From Deinococcus sp. QL22 (GTDB lineage: Bacteria; Deinococcota; Deinococci; Deinococcales; Deinococcaceae), in NCBI RefSeq assembly GCF_023370075.1, contig NZ_CP097155.1, positions 62,001 through 126,000 on the forward strand: 64,000 nt of DNA, written 5' to 3'. Of this stretch, positions 26,913 to 37,199 are shown piece after piece (position 1 is the first letter of the stretch; every line of letters begins with the position of its first letter). Both the position numbers and the translations under genes were made by a program. Under the pieces are notes generated by a model. That model was not told where the DNA came from and ran no database searches. It worked only from the letters and a program-made list of their open reading frames with translations.

Positions 26913-27136
26913 AAATGAGGAGCAGAGAGCGAACGAACAGGGCGGATGTGCTGAGTAGGGTTCGCTGTCGTTTTGTGACGAGTCCTTGCCTGAGACGTTA
27001 CGTGCGGCGCCCCATACCCTGGCGACAATCCGTCGGATCCCTTGCCTCCCTGTCACTTGCGTTTCCAACCCCTCTTGGTAAGAGATGCACCACGTCCCCT
27101 GCTCAAAGTGTCTAGAGTGTCCGTGGCGCAAGCCAT

Positions 27137-27298
<162 letters not shown>

Positions 27299-27329
27299 GT
27301 CGATTCGCCCCCGCGAATCGGCAGCTGAC

Positions 27330-28439
27330 ATGTATACCGGAATTCATCCGCCAGACCAGTTGTTCATGCAAGAAGCCCTGACACTCGCCGCGCGCGGGCT
27401 GGGCCGAACCACCCCCAATCCGCCGGTTGGCTGCGTGATCGTGCGCGAGGGTAAGGTCGTTGGGCGCGGCTTTCACCCGCGGGCCGGAGAGCCACACGCC
27501 GAGGTGTTCGCGCTGCGTGAGGCAGGCGCCCGCGCCCGCGGAGCCACCGCCTACGTCACCTTGGAGCCGTGCAGCCACTTCGGCCACACGCCGCCCTGTG
27601 CCGACGCCCTGATCGCGGCCGGAGTGTCACGCGTAGTAGTCGCCGCCCTCGACCCCAATCCGCAGGTCGGCGGACACGGCGTGGAGCGCCTGCACGCCGC
27701 AGGAATCGACGTCACGGTCGGTGTCTTGGCCCCAGAGGCGCTACGCCAGCAAGCGGGCTTTCGCAGCCTGATCCTGCGGAAGCGGCCCTGGGTGATCTAC
27801 AAGTACGCCATGACCCTCGATGGCCGGGTGGCGGCCACCTCCGGCGACAGCCGCTGGATCAGTGGGGAGGCCGCCCGGGCTCTCGTCCACCGGTGGCGCG
27901 ACGAGCTGGACGCCGTCGGGGTGGGCGGGGGCACGGTGCTCGCCGACGATCCCCGGCTTACGACCCGCGGTGTCCCCGGCGGGCGCGACCCCCGACCTGT
28001 CCTGTTCGACCGCCGGGGCCGCACTCCGGGAACAGCACGGGCCCTGCGGCCGGGTGCCGTAGTCGTCACTGCGCCCGGTCGCGACACCACGCATCTAGAA
28101 GCAGAGGGCGTGGACATCGTGCATGCTGATGGCCTCTCGGAGGCGCTGGAGGCGCTGGGCACGCTCAGCATCTCGAGTCTGCTGCTCGAGGGCGGGCCAA
28201 TCTTGGCTGGCGCCCTGTTCGCAGCCGATCTGATTGACGAGGTGCGCGCCTTCGTGTCCCCGAAGCTGCTGGGGCTGGGCTTAAATCCCCTGGCTGCCCC
28301 TGGGCCACTGCGGATGAGTCAGGCGCGAGACCTGCAGGGCGTGACCGTCACACCAGTTGGTCCGGACGTGCTTGTCCAGGGCTTTTTCCACTCCATTCCA
28401 CACGTGACAGCCCAGGCTGCAGCCACGTGCTCCACTTGA
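27330..28439 (+). CDS. ribD: Bifunctional riboflavin deaminase/reductase
   Basis: This 369-residue enzyme performs the second and third steps of riboflavin synthesis. The N-terminal deaminase (residues 10-150) has the zinc site His56 (PHAEVF), Cys81 and Cys90 (EPCSHFGHTPPC). The C-terminal reductase (about 155-350) has RPWVIYKYAMTLDGRVAA, RWISGEAARALVHRWRDE and the glycine-rich LLLEGGPILAGAL. The start ATG is at 27330, downstream of the riboswitch. A second in-frame ATG 12 codons on is possible but would trim the first helix. It is the first gene of a four-gene rib operon. Confidence 0.95.
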   Translation: MYTGIHPPDQLFMQEALTLAARGLGRTTPNPPVGCVIVREGKVVGRGFHPRAGEPHAEVFALREAGARARGATAYVTLEPCSHFGHTPPCADALIAAGVSRVVVAALDPNPQVGGHGVERLHAAGIDVTVGVLAPEALRQQAGFRSLILRKRPWVIYKYAMTLDGRVAATSGDSRWISGEAARALVHRWRDELDAVGVGGGTVLADDPRLTTRGVPGGRDPRPVLFDRRGRTPGTARALRPGAVVVTAPGRDTTHLEAEGVDIVHADGLSEALEALGTLSISSLLLEGGPILAGALFAADLIDEVRAFVSPKLLGLGLNPLAAPGPLRMSQARDLQGVTVTPVGPDVLVQGFFHSIPHVTAQAAATCST

Positions 28440-28453
28440 GGGAGAAACCAATC

Positions 28454-29109
28454 ATGTTTACAGGAATTATCGAACAAGTCGGCTGCATCACGCGCGCCGC
28501 AGAAGAAGACGGCCACCTGCGCCTGAACATCGCGCCTGAACGGATGTGGACGGATCTCCATCTCGGCGAGAGTATCGCTGTGGGTGGAACCTGCCTGACT
28601 GTGACGGGGTGGAATGCTCAGACCTTCAGCGTCGATCTGTCCCACGAAACGTTGGCCAAGACTGCGCCCCACTGGGCGTCTGGCACCCGCGTGAACCTGG
28701 AGCGCGCCATGAGCGCCTCTGCCCGCTTCGGCGGCCACGTCGTCAGCGGTCATGTGGACGGGGTCGCCGAAGTGCAAGACGTCCGTGAGGAACCCGGCGC
28801 CTACACCATGCGCGTTCGCGCGCCCCGCCACCTCGCCCGGTTCCTGGTGCCCAAAGGCAGCGTCACGGTGGACGGTGTGAGCCTCACTGTGGTGGATGTG
28901 GGAGGTCCCGGCGGCAGCCGGGCTGATCTCGTGCCGGACGAGTTCACCCTCTGGCTGGTGCCGCACACGCTGGAAGTCACCACCCTGCACACCTGGCAAG
29001 CCGGCACGACGGTCAACTTAGAGGCCGACCAGATGGCGAAGTACGTGGAGCGGCTGATCCTGATGCGGGACTGGGAAGCTGCCCAGGTCGGGCAGGAAGA
29101 GGTGGCCCG

Positions 29110-29113
<4 letters not shown>
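28454..29113 (+). CDS. ribE: Riboflavin synthase, alpha chain
   Basis: This 219-residue enzyme dismutates two molecules of 6,7-dimethyl-8-ribityllumazine into riboflavin. It shows the internal duplication of the family. The first barrel opens [10 protein letters not shown] and has [12 protein letters not shown]. The second has [16 protein letters not shown], then [15 protein letters not shown]. The start is the ATG at 28454 with GGGAGA upstream; an in-frame start 9 codons earlier overlaps the end of ribD. The stop overlaps the ribBA start (ATGA). Confidence 0.95.
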
Positions 29114-30324
<1,211 letters not shown>

Positions 30325-30373
30325 AGAAGGCGGGGGCGAGACCGAACGGCTCGCCCGCCGCCCTGGAGAACCC

Positions 30374-30835
<462 letters not shown>

Positions 30836-31006
30836 CGAGGCCTGGAGGCGGCCCCCTCCCTGATTGATCTAGATCGAGCCAACCGGACAGTCACACCATT
30901 TTTCTTGCGGTCATCTGATGTAAGACCAAAGTGAGTGACTTCATGCCATGCTCATGTCGCTCACGACCTCTCAGTCTTGTTAGGGGAGCGCCGCCTGGAG
31001 GTTTAT

Positions 31007-33376
31007 GTGACTGAGTCCCCAACCACGCCATTGACCTTCAGCCCCGTGTCCAGTGGCCCAGCTCTTTTTCAGGCGCTCATTGAGCACAGCGCTGACCTGA
31101 TCACCCTGCTCGACCGGGACGGCCGCATCCTGTACCAGAGCCCGTCCGTTCAGCGGTACCTGGGCTGTGACCGCACGCCCACGGCTGAGGGGCACCACGT
31201 AACCTTCACCGCCCTCCACCTGGAAGACCGTGAACGCATTTCCCAGCAGCTGATGCAGTTGCTGCCTGGCGTCACCGTGAGCCTGTCTCCTTACCGCCTC
31301 CAGCACGCCAACGGGAGTTGGTGCTGGTTAGAAGGAACGGCCATCAACCTGCTGCACGATCCCAATGTGGGCGCGGTGCTCGTGCAGGCCCGCAACGCGA
31401 CCCTCCGCATCCACGCCGAGCAGCGCGCCCGCGCCTTGGAAGGTCTCAGCACCGCGCTGGCGAGCACGAACACCACGTCCGAGGTCGTGCAGATCATCCT
31501 CCTTCAGGGCCTAGAAGCCATGGGCGCCAGTGCAGGCAGCGTGATGCTGCTCTGTTCAGATCGGCAGCACGTGGAGATCGTGGGCAGTGCCGGGTATCCC
31601 GCCCGCGAAGAGCGTCCGTGGCGGCGCTTTCCCCTAGAGAGCGCCGTTCCCGCAGCAGACGCGATTCGCGCAGGGCAAGACCTGTTTCTGACGCGTGAGG
31701 ATTGGCTGACCCTGTATCCGCAGTGGCAACATCTTCTCACGCCGGCCAGCGGGAACCAGGCGGTTCTTCCCCTGCGGATGAACGGCCACGTGATGGGCGC
31801 GATTACCCTTTCGTTCGTGGAGAACAGGGCCCTGAGCAAAACACAACGTCGGTTCCTACGCACCATTGCCGCTCAGTGCGCCCTGGCACTGGAGCGCAGC
31901 GAGTTGAATGCGCGACTTCAGCAGCAGGAGCGCTTCTACCGCAAAATCACCGAATACAGTCATGACCTGGTCAGCATCATTGGGCTGGATGGGGTGACCC
32001 AGTACATCAGCCCGGCCATGACGCCCATGCTGGGCTACACGCCAGAGGAACGGTTGGGCGTCAATGTGTTCAACGGAATCCATCCGGAAGATCTCGACCG
32101 GGTGATGCAGGTCTTCCGGGAAGCGGTCAGGTCTCGAACCCCGGTGCTGACCACTTACCGCTTTCAGCACAAAGAGGGCCACTGGGTGTGGCTGGAATCC
32201 ACCGGCGTCAACTCGACTGATGATCCAGACATCGGGGGGGTGATGATCAATACGCGCGACGTCACGGTACGGATTGCCGCCGAGGAGGCCCTGCACCTTC
32301 AGCTGCGCCGCTTTCAGCATCTGGTCAATCTCACGGCGGACTTCGCCGCCCAGGACTCGTTAGAACAGCTCATTCAGGCGGCGCTGGACCACTGCCTAGA
32401 CCTCACCGCGTACGACTACGGCTTTTTCTTTCCCATGGATGGGAACAGCCCGATCGAGCTGCTTCGGGCTGGACAGGTGGCCGACGAGCTCTTCGCCTGG
32501 ACGACCCCGTGGGCCAAAGCCCACCGCGCTGGGGAAGTCGGCAAGGCGTTGCGGCGTCAGGCAGCCTTTTTCGCCGGACCAGACGAGCCCGTGTTCAGCC
32601 CGCCCGAGGCTTTGCCCCGACGGGTCTGGACCTCTCTGGCGGTGTTGCCCATCGTGACACGTGAGGTGCTGCGCGGCTTCCTGGCGTTCGGCACGAACGA
32701 CGCGGTGGACGTGGACGAGGACAGCCGGCGGCTGCTGCTGGGGGTGGGGGAGCAGACCAGCCGGGTGGTGGAGCGCAGCGTTCATTTGAAGGAACTCCAG
32801 CAGTCGCGCGAAGAGACCCTGCGGGCCATGGGTCTGGCGCTGGAGTACCGCGATTACGAGACTAAAGGACACACCGACCGCGTGGTGGCCTTCACCGAGA
32901 GGCTAGGCCGGGTTCTGGGGTTTTCCGGCGCTGACCTGGACGCCCTGCGCTGGGGCGCGTTCCTGCACGACACGGGGAAAGTCGCCATTCCCGATGCGAT
33001 CTTGCTGAAGCCGGGGAAACTGACACCGGAGGAATGGGACGTGATCAAGCGGCACCCGGGGATTGGGTACGAGATGCTGGAGCACATTCCTTCTCTGCCG
33101 CCGACCACCCTGGAAGTGGTGCTGTACCACCAGGAGCGCTGGAATGGCAGCGGGTACCCGAAGGGTCTGGCTGGCACGGATATTCCTCTCGCCGCCCGCG
33201 TCTTCGCTGTGGTTGACGTCTACGACGCCTTGACCAGTGAACGGCCTTACAAAAGGCCTGGACGCCCCAGGAAGCCGCCGAGCAGCTTCGCCAGGAGGCC
33301 GGGGTGCTGCTGGATGAACGGGTTGTTCAGGCCTTCCTGCACATCTTGGATCAGGAGGGAGAGCTCACCACACTAG
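31007..33376 (+). CDS. PAS-GAF-PAS-GAF-HD-GYP sensor phosphodiesterase (3' frameshift)
   Basis: This soluble sensor has the order PAS (about 20-140), GAF (145-300), PAS (310-435), GAF (440-595), HD-GYP (600-end). FSPVSSGPALFQALIEHSAD and ITEYSHDLVSIIGLDGVTQY open the PAS domains. The HD-GYP has FLHDTGKVAIPDAILLKPGK, LYHQERWNGSGYPKG and VVDVYDALTSERPYK, so both signature sites are intact. The start is GTG at 31007 with GGAGG (30997-31001) 5 bases upstream; a longer ORF starting at 30935 has no such site. At the A-run 33251-33254 the frame shifts, so the last 40 or so residues are out of frame and translation ends at 33376. The original frame would run to 33396, overlapping the hydrolase start. 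It probably degrades c-di-GMP in response to a ligand. Confidence 0.88.
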   Translation: MTESPTTPLTFSPVSSGPALFQALIEHSADLITLLDRDGRILYQSPSVQRYLGCDRTPTAEGHHVTFTALHLEDRERISQQLMQLLPGVTVSLSPYRLQHANGSWCWLEGTAINLLHDPNVGAVLVQARNATLRIHAEQRARALEGLSTALASTNTTSEVVQIILLQGLEAMGASAGSVMLLCSDRQHVEIVGSAGYPAREERPWRRFPLESAVPAADAIRAGQDLFLTREDWLTLYPQWQHLLTPASGNQAVLPLRMNGHVMGAITLSFVENRALSKTQRRFLRTIAAQCALALERSELNARLQQQERFYRKITEYSHDLVSIIGLDGVTQYISPAMTPMLGYTPEERLGVNVFNGIHPEDLDRVMQVFREAVRSRTPVLTTYRFQHKEGHWVWLESTGVNSTDDPDIGGVMINTRDVTVRIAAEEALHLQLRRFQHLVNLTADFAAQDSLEQLIQAALDHCLDLTAYDYGFFFPMDGNSPIELLRAGQVADELFAWTTPWAKAHRAGEVGKALRRQAAFFAGPDEPVFSPPEALPRRVWTSLAVLPIVTREVLRGFLAFGTNDAVDVDEDSRRLLLGVGEQTSRVVERSVHLKELQQSREETLRAMGLALEYRDYETKGHTDRVVAFTERLGRVLGFSGADLDALRWGAFLHDTGKVAIPDAILLKPGKLTPEEWDVIKRHPGIGYEMLEHIPSLPPTTLEVVLYHQERWNGSGYPKGLAGTDIPLAARVFAVVDVYDALTSERPYKRPGRPRKPPSSFARRPGCCWMNGLFRPSCTSWIRRESSPH

Positions 33377-33396
33377 CCCAGGAGAATTCACTATGA
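33251..33396 (+). other. Frameshift tract and out-of-frame 3' end of the HD-GYP gene
   Basis: After PYK the sequence C-AAAA-GG reads out of frame. Moving back one base gives KAWTPQEAAEQLRQEAG and then VVQAFLHILDQEGELTTLA, a normal HD-GYP tail, ending at TGA 33394-33396 in an ATGA overlap with the next gene. This is a one-base deletion, a sequencing error or, less likely, a -1 slippage site. Confidence 0.75.
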
Positions 33397-34214
33397 CTGT
33401 TCTTGATCTGACGTTCGCCCAGCGATCCAGCGCCTCCATCACCGGGTCTGGCCCGCAGACACTGCTGTGCGCCCACGGCTTTTGTTCCCACCAGGGAATT
33501 TTCCGACACCAGGTGGCTGCTTTTGCACAGACCCACCGGATCGTGACGTATGATCTCGCTGGCTTCGGACAGTCGGATTCAGACCTGTGGCGCGCGGAGC
33601 GTCACCAGCGGTTCGAAGGGTACGCGGCCGACATGGTGCGCTTGATCGACGAACTTGACCTGCGGAACATTACCCTGCTGGGTGCCTCCATGAGCGCGAT
33701 GATCGGACTGCTGGCTTCACTGGAACGTCCAGAACGCTTCGACGCGTTGGTGTTCATCGGGGCGAATCCGCGTTACCTGAATGACGCGACCTACAAGGGC
33801 GGCTTCGAGCGGGGGGATGTGGACAGCTTCTACGGGTTGATCGATGGGCGTCAGGACTGGCAGGGTACCCTGACGGGTATCCTGCTCAACCAGCCGGTGT
33901 CTCTCCCTCTCCAGGAGATCGCTGAGAGCGTGCGGGGGGTGAAGCCTGAGGTGGCGGGTGTGGTGGCGCGGGCCATCTTCGAGTCGGACTACCGCTCCCT
34001 GCTGTCTCAGGCACGACATCCGGTTCTCGTGACGCAGACCCGGGCGGACAGCGCTGTTCCTGAAAGCGTGGCGCTGTACCTGCACCGTAGCCTGCCGAAC
34101 TCGCAACTGGCTTTCCTGCCAGGCGTCGGTCACATTCCCAACTTCACAGAACCCGAAGTGTTCAACGCGGCCGTCAAACAATTCCTGGTTCAAGTGCTGC
34201 AGGGGCAGGATTAA
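33393..34214 (+). CDS. RsbQ-like alpha/beta hydrolase
   Basis: This 273-residue hydrolase resembles RsbQ of Bacillus and the plant receptors KAI2/D14. The triad is Ser99 in LLGASMSAMIG, Asp219 in TRADSAVP and His247 in PGVGHIPNF, with positions and motifs almost as in RsbQ. LLCAHGFCSHQGIFRHQ holds the oxyanion loop, and the lid region (about 125-190) is present. In Bacillus RsbQ works with the PAS-PP2C protein RsbP, supplying a small ligand to its PAS domain. Here the partner slot is taken by the PAS/GAF/HD-GYP protein, whose original stop overlaps this ATG. I infer that it makes or hydrolyses a ligand sensed by that protein. There is no signal peptide. Confidence 0.85.
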   Translation: MTVLDLTFAQRSSASITGSGPQTLLCAHGFCSHQGIFRHQVAAFAQTHRIVTYDLAGFGQSDSDLWRAERHQRFEGYAADMVRLIDELDLRNITLLGASMSAMIGLLASLERPERFDALVFIGANPRYLNDATYKGGFERGDVDSFYGLIDGRQDWQGTLTGILLNQPVSLPLQEIAESVRGVKPEVAGVVARAIFESDYRSLLSQARHPVLVTQTRADSAVPESVALYLHRSLPNSQLAFLPGVGHIPNFTEPEVFNAAVKQFLVQVLQGQD

Positions 34215-35245
34215 CCGCCCATCTCTGGAGTTCAAGTACACTGCCGGGTCAGGGAGCGGGGTCGCACGAGAGTCGGAATGAAATTTCCCGCTCAGAGGTC
34301 ACCCGTCTACTCGGGATCTGAGAGCTGAAGCGGGCATCGTCAGAACACCAAGAATTCGACCCTATTTGGACAGATTCAAGCCGGATTTTTGACGTCAGGT
34401 TGGAGTATACCCAAAGCTGACAGATCAGGAAGAGCGGCGAAGGCTTCCCCGATCGCCAGGATCGCTGGTCGACAGGCAAGTTCTGGCCTCGACTCTTCAC
34501 GCTGCCCTGCCACGCTCGCTGGGCTTCACGCGGAACGTCACCGCTCAGCTGCCGCGTCAATGCGGGCATGTCTCAGAGGTGCCACAGGTCGCCGCCTTTG
34601 CCGCCTTGTATCTGCACAAAGTGCATGTGCTGCGTGCAGAAAGGCGCTGCGCAGCATGCCGATCACCTGCTTGAGGTGCGTTAGGGGCATGAACTGGCCT
34701 CTTCATTGCTTTGGCGAAAAGGAATGCAAGGTCGAGCTTGCGATGCGCCAGAGGTCTGCCCGCTGGATACCCTGGAAATCTTGGTCGTCCTCTCGCTTAG
34801 TCACAGCATCACCTGAACTTGACATTAACGCCATCGCCATGATCCGTCACTAATGCAGCCACACAGCCGCTTATGCGGTACTTCCTTCCCGGCTCGCCAT
34901 GACCTGTCACCGCTGTCCCTCCCCCGAGATCATTGAACCCTTGCGGCCAGGGTCGCCTGGATGGTCGCGGGGCAGTCCGCGTGTGGGGGTATATATGGAA
35001 CGGCCTTCACCAGACTCTTGGCCCTTCCCCAACTTCATCTGCTCGACCTTCATTGGTTTGGCTTCCGCTCTGGACAGCGCGCGTCTAGGGTAAGCCACCC
35101 AGAGCAGGTGCCGACCGGGTGAAGTCGGGAGGATTGCTCCTGGCGCTTCCGTGTCGGGGGCTTTGACCGGATGCGGCCATCCCTGAAAGAGCTCGGGTTA
35201 GGCCCTGGGGACTCCCAGACAGCAAGCAGGAGAGGGCGTGCGCGA
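34215..35245. other. Long stretch without a recognised gene
   Basis: About 1 kb follows the hydrolase gene. Several ORFs of 60-150 codons overlap on both strands, but none resembles a known protein. At 34899 a short plus-strand frame opens MTCHRCPSPEII, reminiscent of the zinc-finger start of IS1-type InsA proteins, but it decays at once. The stretch is probably eroded mobile DNA. Confidence 0.35.
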
Positions 35246-35650
35246 ATGAACAGCGACCCGGGCGGAGCAGAAGAAAACGGTTCAGGGAACGACCCACTCG
35301 ACAGTCCGGGCAGCGAGCTAGCCCACTTCATGCTGTACGCCTACTCCTGGTCTGCGGTCGTGCAGGGCGGCTACGGGATAGGACCACTCTCACCCACATT
35401 GCTGCTCTCCGCCTGGAGGAGTTATCTGTGGCGAGGACTGAGCGACCACATATCGGTGTACATCACGACGGCTCACCGCCGGACGGTGTATCTCCCAGGA
35501 CCACATGACGATGAGGTGCCCCGGGGGTTCTCGCTTAGGGGAAATCGGGTGGGGGTGTGCGGGTTGGACGAGCGGGGCTCCGAGGTCAATCTCAGGGGGC
35601 TGAGTCTCAGTGAGGTGAACGGGTACCTGTTCGTGTCCAATCCGTACTGA
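35246..35650 (+). CDS. Hypothetical protein
   Basis: This 134-residue ORF is unlike anything I recognise. Its start at 35246 is preceded by AGGAGAGGG, somewhat far upstream. Residues 1-25 are polar and Gly/Asp-rich. The rest has FMLYAYSWSAVVQGGYGIGPL, then alternating hydrophobic residues suggesting beta strands (DHISVYITTAHRRTVYLPGP, NGYLFVSNPY). No signal peptide or membrane span is clear. The strand-rich C-terminal half gives some confidence that it is real, but no function can be offered. The neighbours are decayed elements. Confidence 0.4.
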   Translation: MNSDPGGAEENGSGNDPLDSPGSELAHFMLYAYSWSAVVQGGYGIGPLSPTLLLSAWRSYLWRGLSDHISVYITTAHRRTVYLPGPHDDEVPRGFSLRGNRVGVCGLDERGSEVNLRGLSLSEVNGYLFVSNPY

Positions 35651-35652
35651 CC

Positions 35653-36127
35653 TCACCGGACGGCTTGCCCCGGGTCGTGGCTGGGCAGGTCCCGGCTACT
35701 GAACCTGTTGCCGAACCGATGGACACAGGCGCCCCCGTCGGCAAGGCCCTGTTGCAGCTGGTAGACGGAGTTGCGGAGTTGAAACGCGCCAATGCGCGCG
35801 AACATTGAGCGGAAGCTGAGGGTCGAGACGATGGCTGTTGATCTCGCTTGTTCCCGCACCCAGTTGCAGCTCGGGTCAGCCCCATGATGGGGTCAGGTCA
35901 TCGAGTGAACCGCTGTACTGCACTTGGGAATACTGCTCTAACCGCAGGAACACATTGGCGATTGCGGTCTCAGGGCGCGGATACAGCGCTAAGGTCTCGT
36001 GCGGCCGAGACCGCGTGATCAATCGGTGATCGACCCGAAACCGCCACGCTTGCGGATAGGGGAACAAGGCGGCCGCCCCAAAGTCCGCTCCTATTAAGGC
36101 CGATTCGGCGCCTCCTGGACGTCGCAA
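35653..36127 (-). pseudogene. Unrecognised protein gene with a probable frameshift
   Basis: Two minus-strand frames lie head to tail. The upstream one (36127 to about 35880) contains ESALIGADFGAAALFPYP and ETAIANVFLRLEQYSQVQYS. The downstream one (about 35860 to 35653) contains REQARSTAIVSTLSFRSMFA, RIGAFQLRNSVYQLQQGLAD and RFSSRDLPSHDPGQAVR-like sequence. Both have protein-like composition and would join into one product of roughly 150 residues if one frame change near 35880 were undone. I do not recognise the family. It borders the truncated IS6 copy at 36170. Confidence 0.35.
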
Positions 36128-36169
36128 GAAATCGCAAGTCAGCCCTGTGAATGCCCTCGATGTCGGCTG

Positions 36170-36746
36170 GGTGCTGAGATTCCGATCTCCCTCATAAATT
36201 CTGTCAGGCCGTCAGGGTCTGCACCACAGTGGACGGCGTGAGACATTGGCTTTGGAGGGCTGTGGACGAGCACGGTTTCGTGCTCGACATCGTGCTTCAA
36301 CGGCACCGCGATACTGACGCTGCGAAGACCGTATTGACCACTCTCTTGGGTGAATACCCTGTCCCAGAGGCCATTCACACCGACCAATGGCAGAGCTATG
36401 GCGCTGCAATCCGGGAGCTTTCAAGTCTGGTTCAGGTTGACCACCAAGAGGTGGTCTCCGCAGCACGGTGTAACAATCTGATTGAACAATCTCACCAACC
36501 AACAAGGCGTCAGGAAAGACAACAACAGGGATTCAAGCGGAAGAGACGCACGCAGGAGTTTCTGAGCCTGCACGCCCGAATTGAAAACCTTCACCATCAC
36601 TCGCGAACCAGCGTTCCTGCTATGACCAGAAGAAACAATCAGAAGCAGGCGTTCCAGACGTGGTCAATGATCGCGGCAGGGGTGGCCTGAGCCTCAGGCC
36701 ACCCCTGCCCTCCGTCTGCCGTGAGTCCAGTTAAGGCAACACAACC
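36170..36746 (+). mobile_element. 5'-truncated IS6-family element
   Basis: The right terminal repeat GTTAAGGCAACACAACC is at 36730-36746. The left end is missing. Homology to the more complete copies at 43.7 and 50.9 kb begins around 36170-36190. Confidence 0.75.
36229..36690 (+). pseudogene. IS6-family transposase, C-terminal part
   Basis: This 153-residue frame covers the DDE catalytic core of an IS6/IS240-type transposase. GVRHWLWRAVDEHGFVLDIV carries the first catalytic Asp. HTDQWQSYGAAI carries the second, and NNLIEQSHQPTRRQERQQQG the final Glu and the conserved W-R-R type tail. The N-terminal DNA-binding part is missing, so the frame is a remnant. The C-terminus ends a little before the right terminal repeat. 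Two further copies in the window are more complete but carry more lesions. Confidence 0.8.
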
Positions 36747-36905
36747 CCTGAGGGTTGTGTCCAGCAGTTCCGCGGCACCGCGGGATGCCGAACTGAACCT
36801 CGCGTCAGGGGCAGGCGCCTATGTGACCAAGCCTGTGGGCTTCTCGGCCTTCATGCAGACGGTACAGGACATCCTGCGCGACTGGGCCGTACCGGGATCA
36901 AAGCT
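36747..36905 (+). pseudogene. C-terminal fragment of a response-regulator receiver domain
   Basis: Directly after the IS6 right end, the frame reads VVSSSSAAPRDAELNLASGA, then YVTKPVGFSAFMQTVQDIL and RDW. This is the last third of a CheY-like domain of the kind encoded at 44711 and 45747 (there TTS...AY..A..YLVKSVDFSSFIQQVESL). The KP pair is the conserved receiver lysine. The phospho-acceptor half is gone, evidently lost with the insertion. Confidence 0.7.
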
Positions 36906-37021
36906 GAGCGCTCCGGTGGCGTGCCTCCTGAGCGGATCTGGCCCAGCCGCATCACTTGCACATCTTCCACTGCGGATGCAACGCGCTCTTACCGTCCGTC
37001 TCCGCTGATATTTCAGACGGG

Positions 37022-37054
37022 GGACTGAACCCACCGCACAGGAGCGTTCAGTCC
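37022..37054 (+). terminator. Hairpin upstream of the histidine kinase gene
   Basis: GGACTGAAC (37022-37030) and GTTCAGTCC (37046-37054) form a perfect 9-bp stem, followed by TTGGGT. It could end transcription reading in from the fragments upstream. Confidence 0.45.
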
Positions 37055-37199
37055 TTGGGTCACCTGCTTGACCTCTGGGGCATCGCCGTCAGCTTGTTCT
37101 TCCCGTTGTGGTGGCATGTCAGAAATTTCTTAAGAAGGTTCCAACCAGAGGCTGGGCAAAGCACCACCATGTGTTCGGCGGGATCGCTATGCTGCCCGA

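Noticed and set aside
30935..31006. Upstream start for the PAS/GAF/HD-GYP protein
   Set aside because: The start at 30935 has no ribosome-binding site, whereas GTG 31007 has GGAGG 5 bases upstream.
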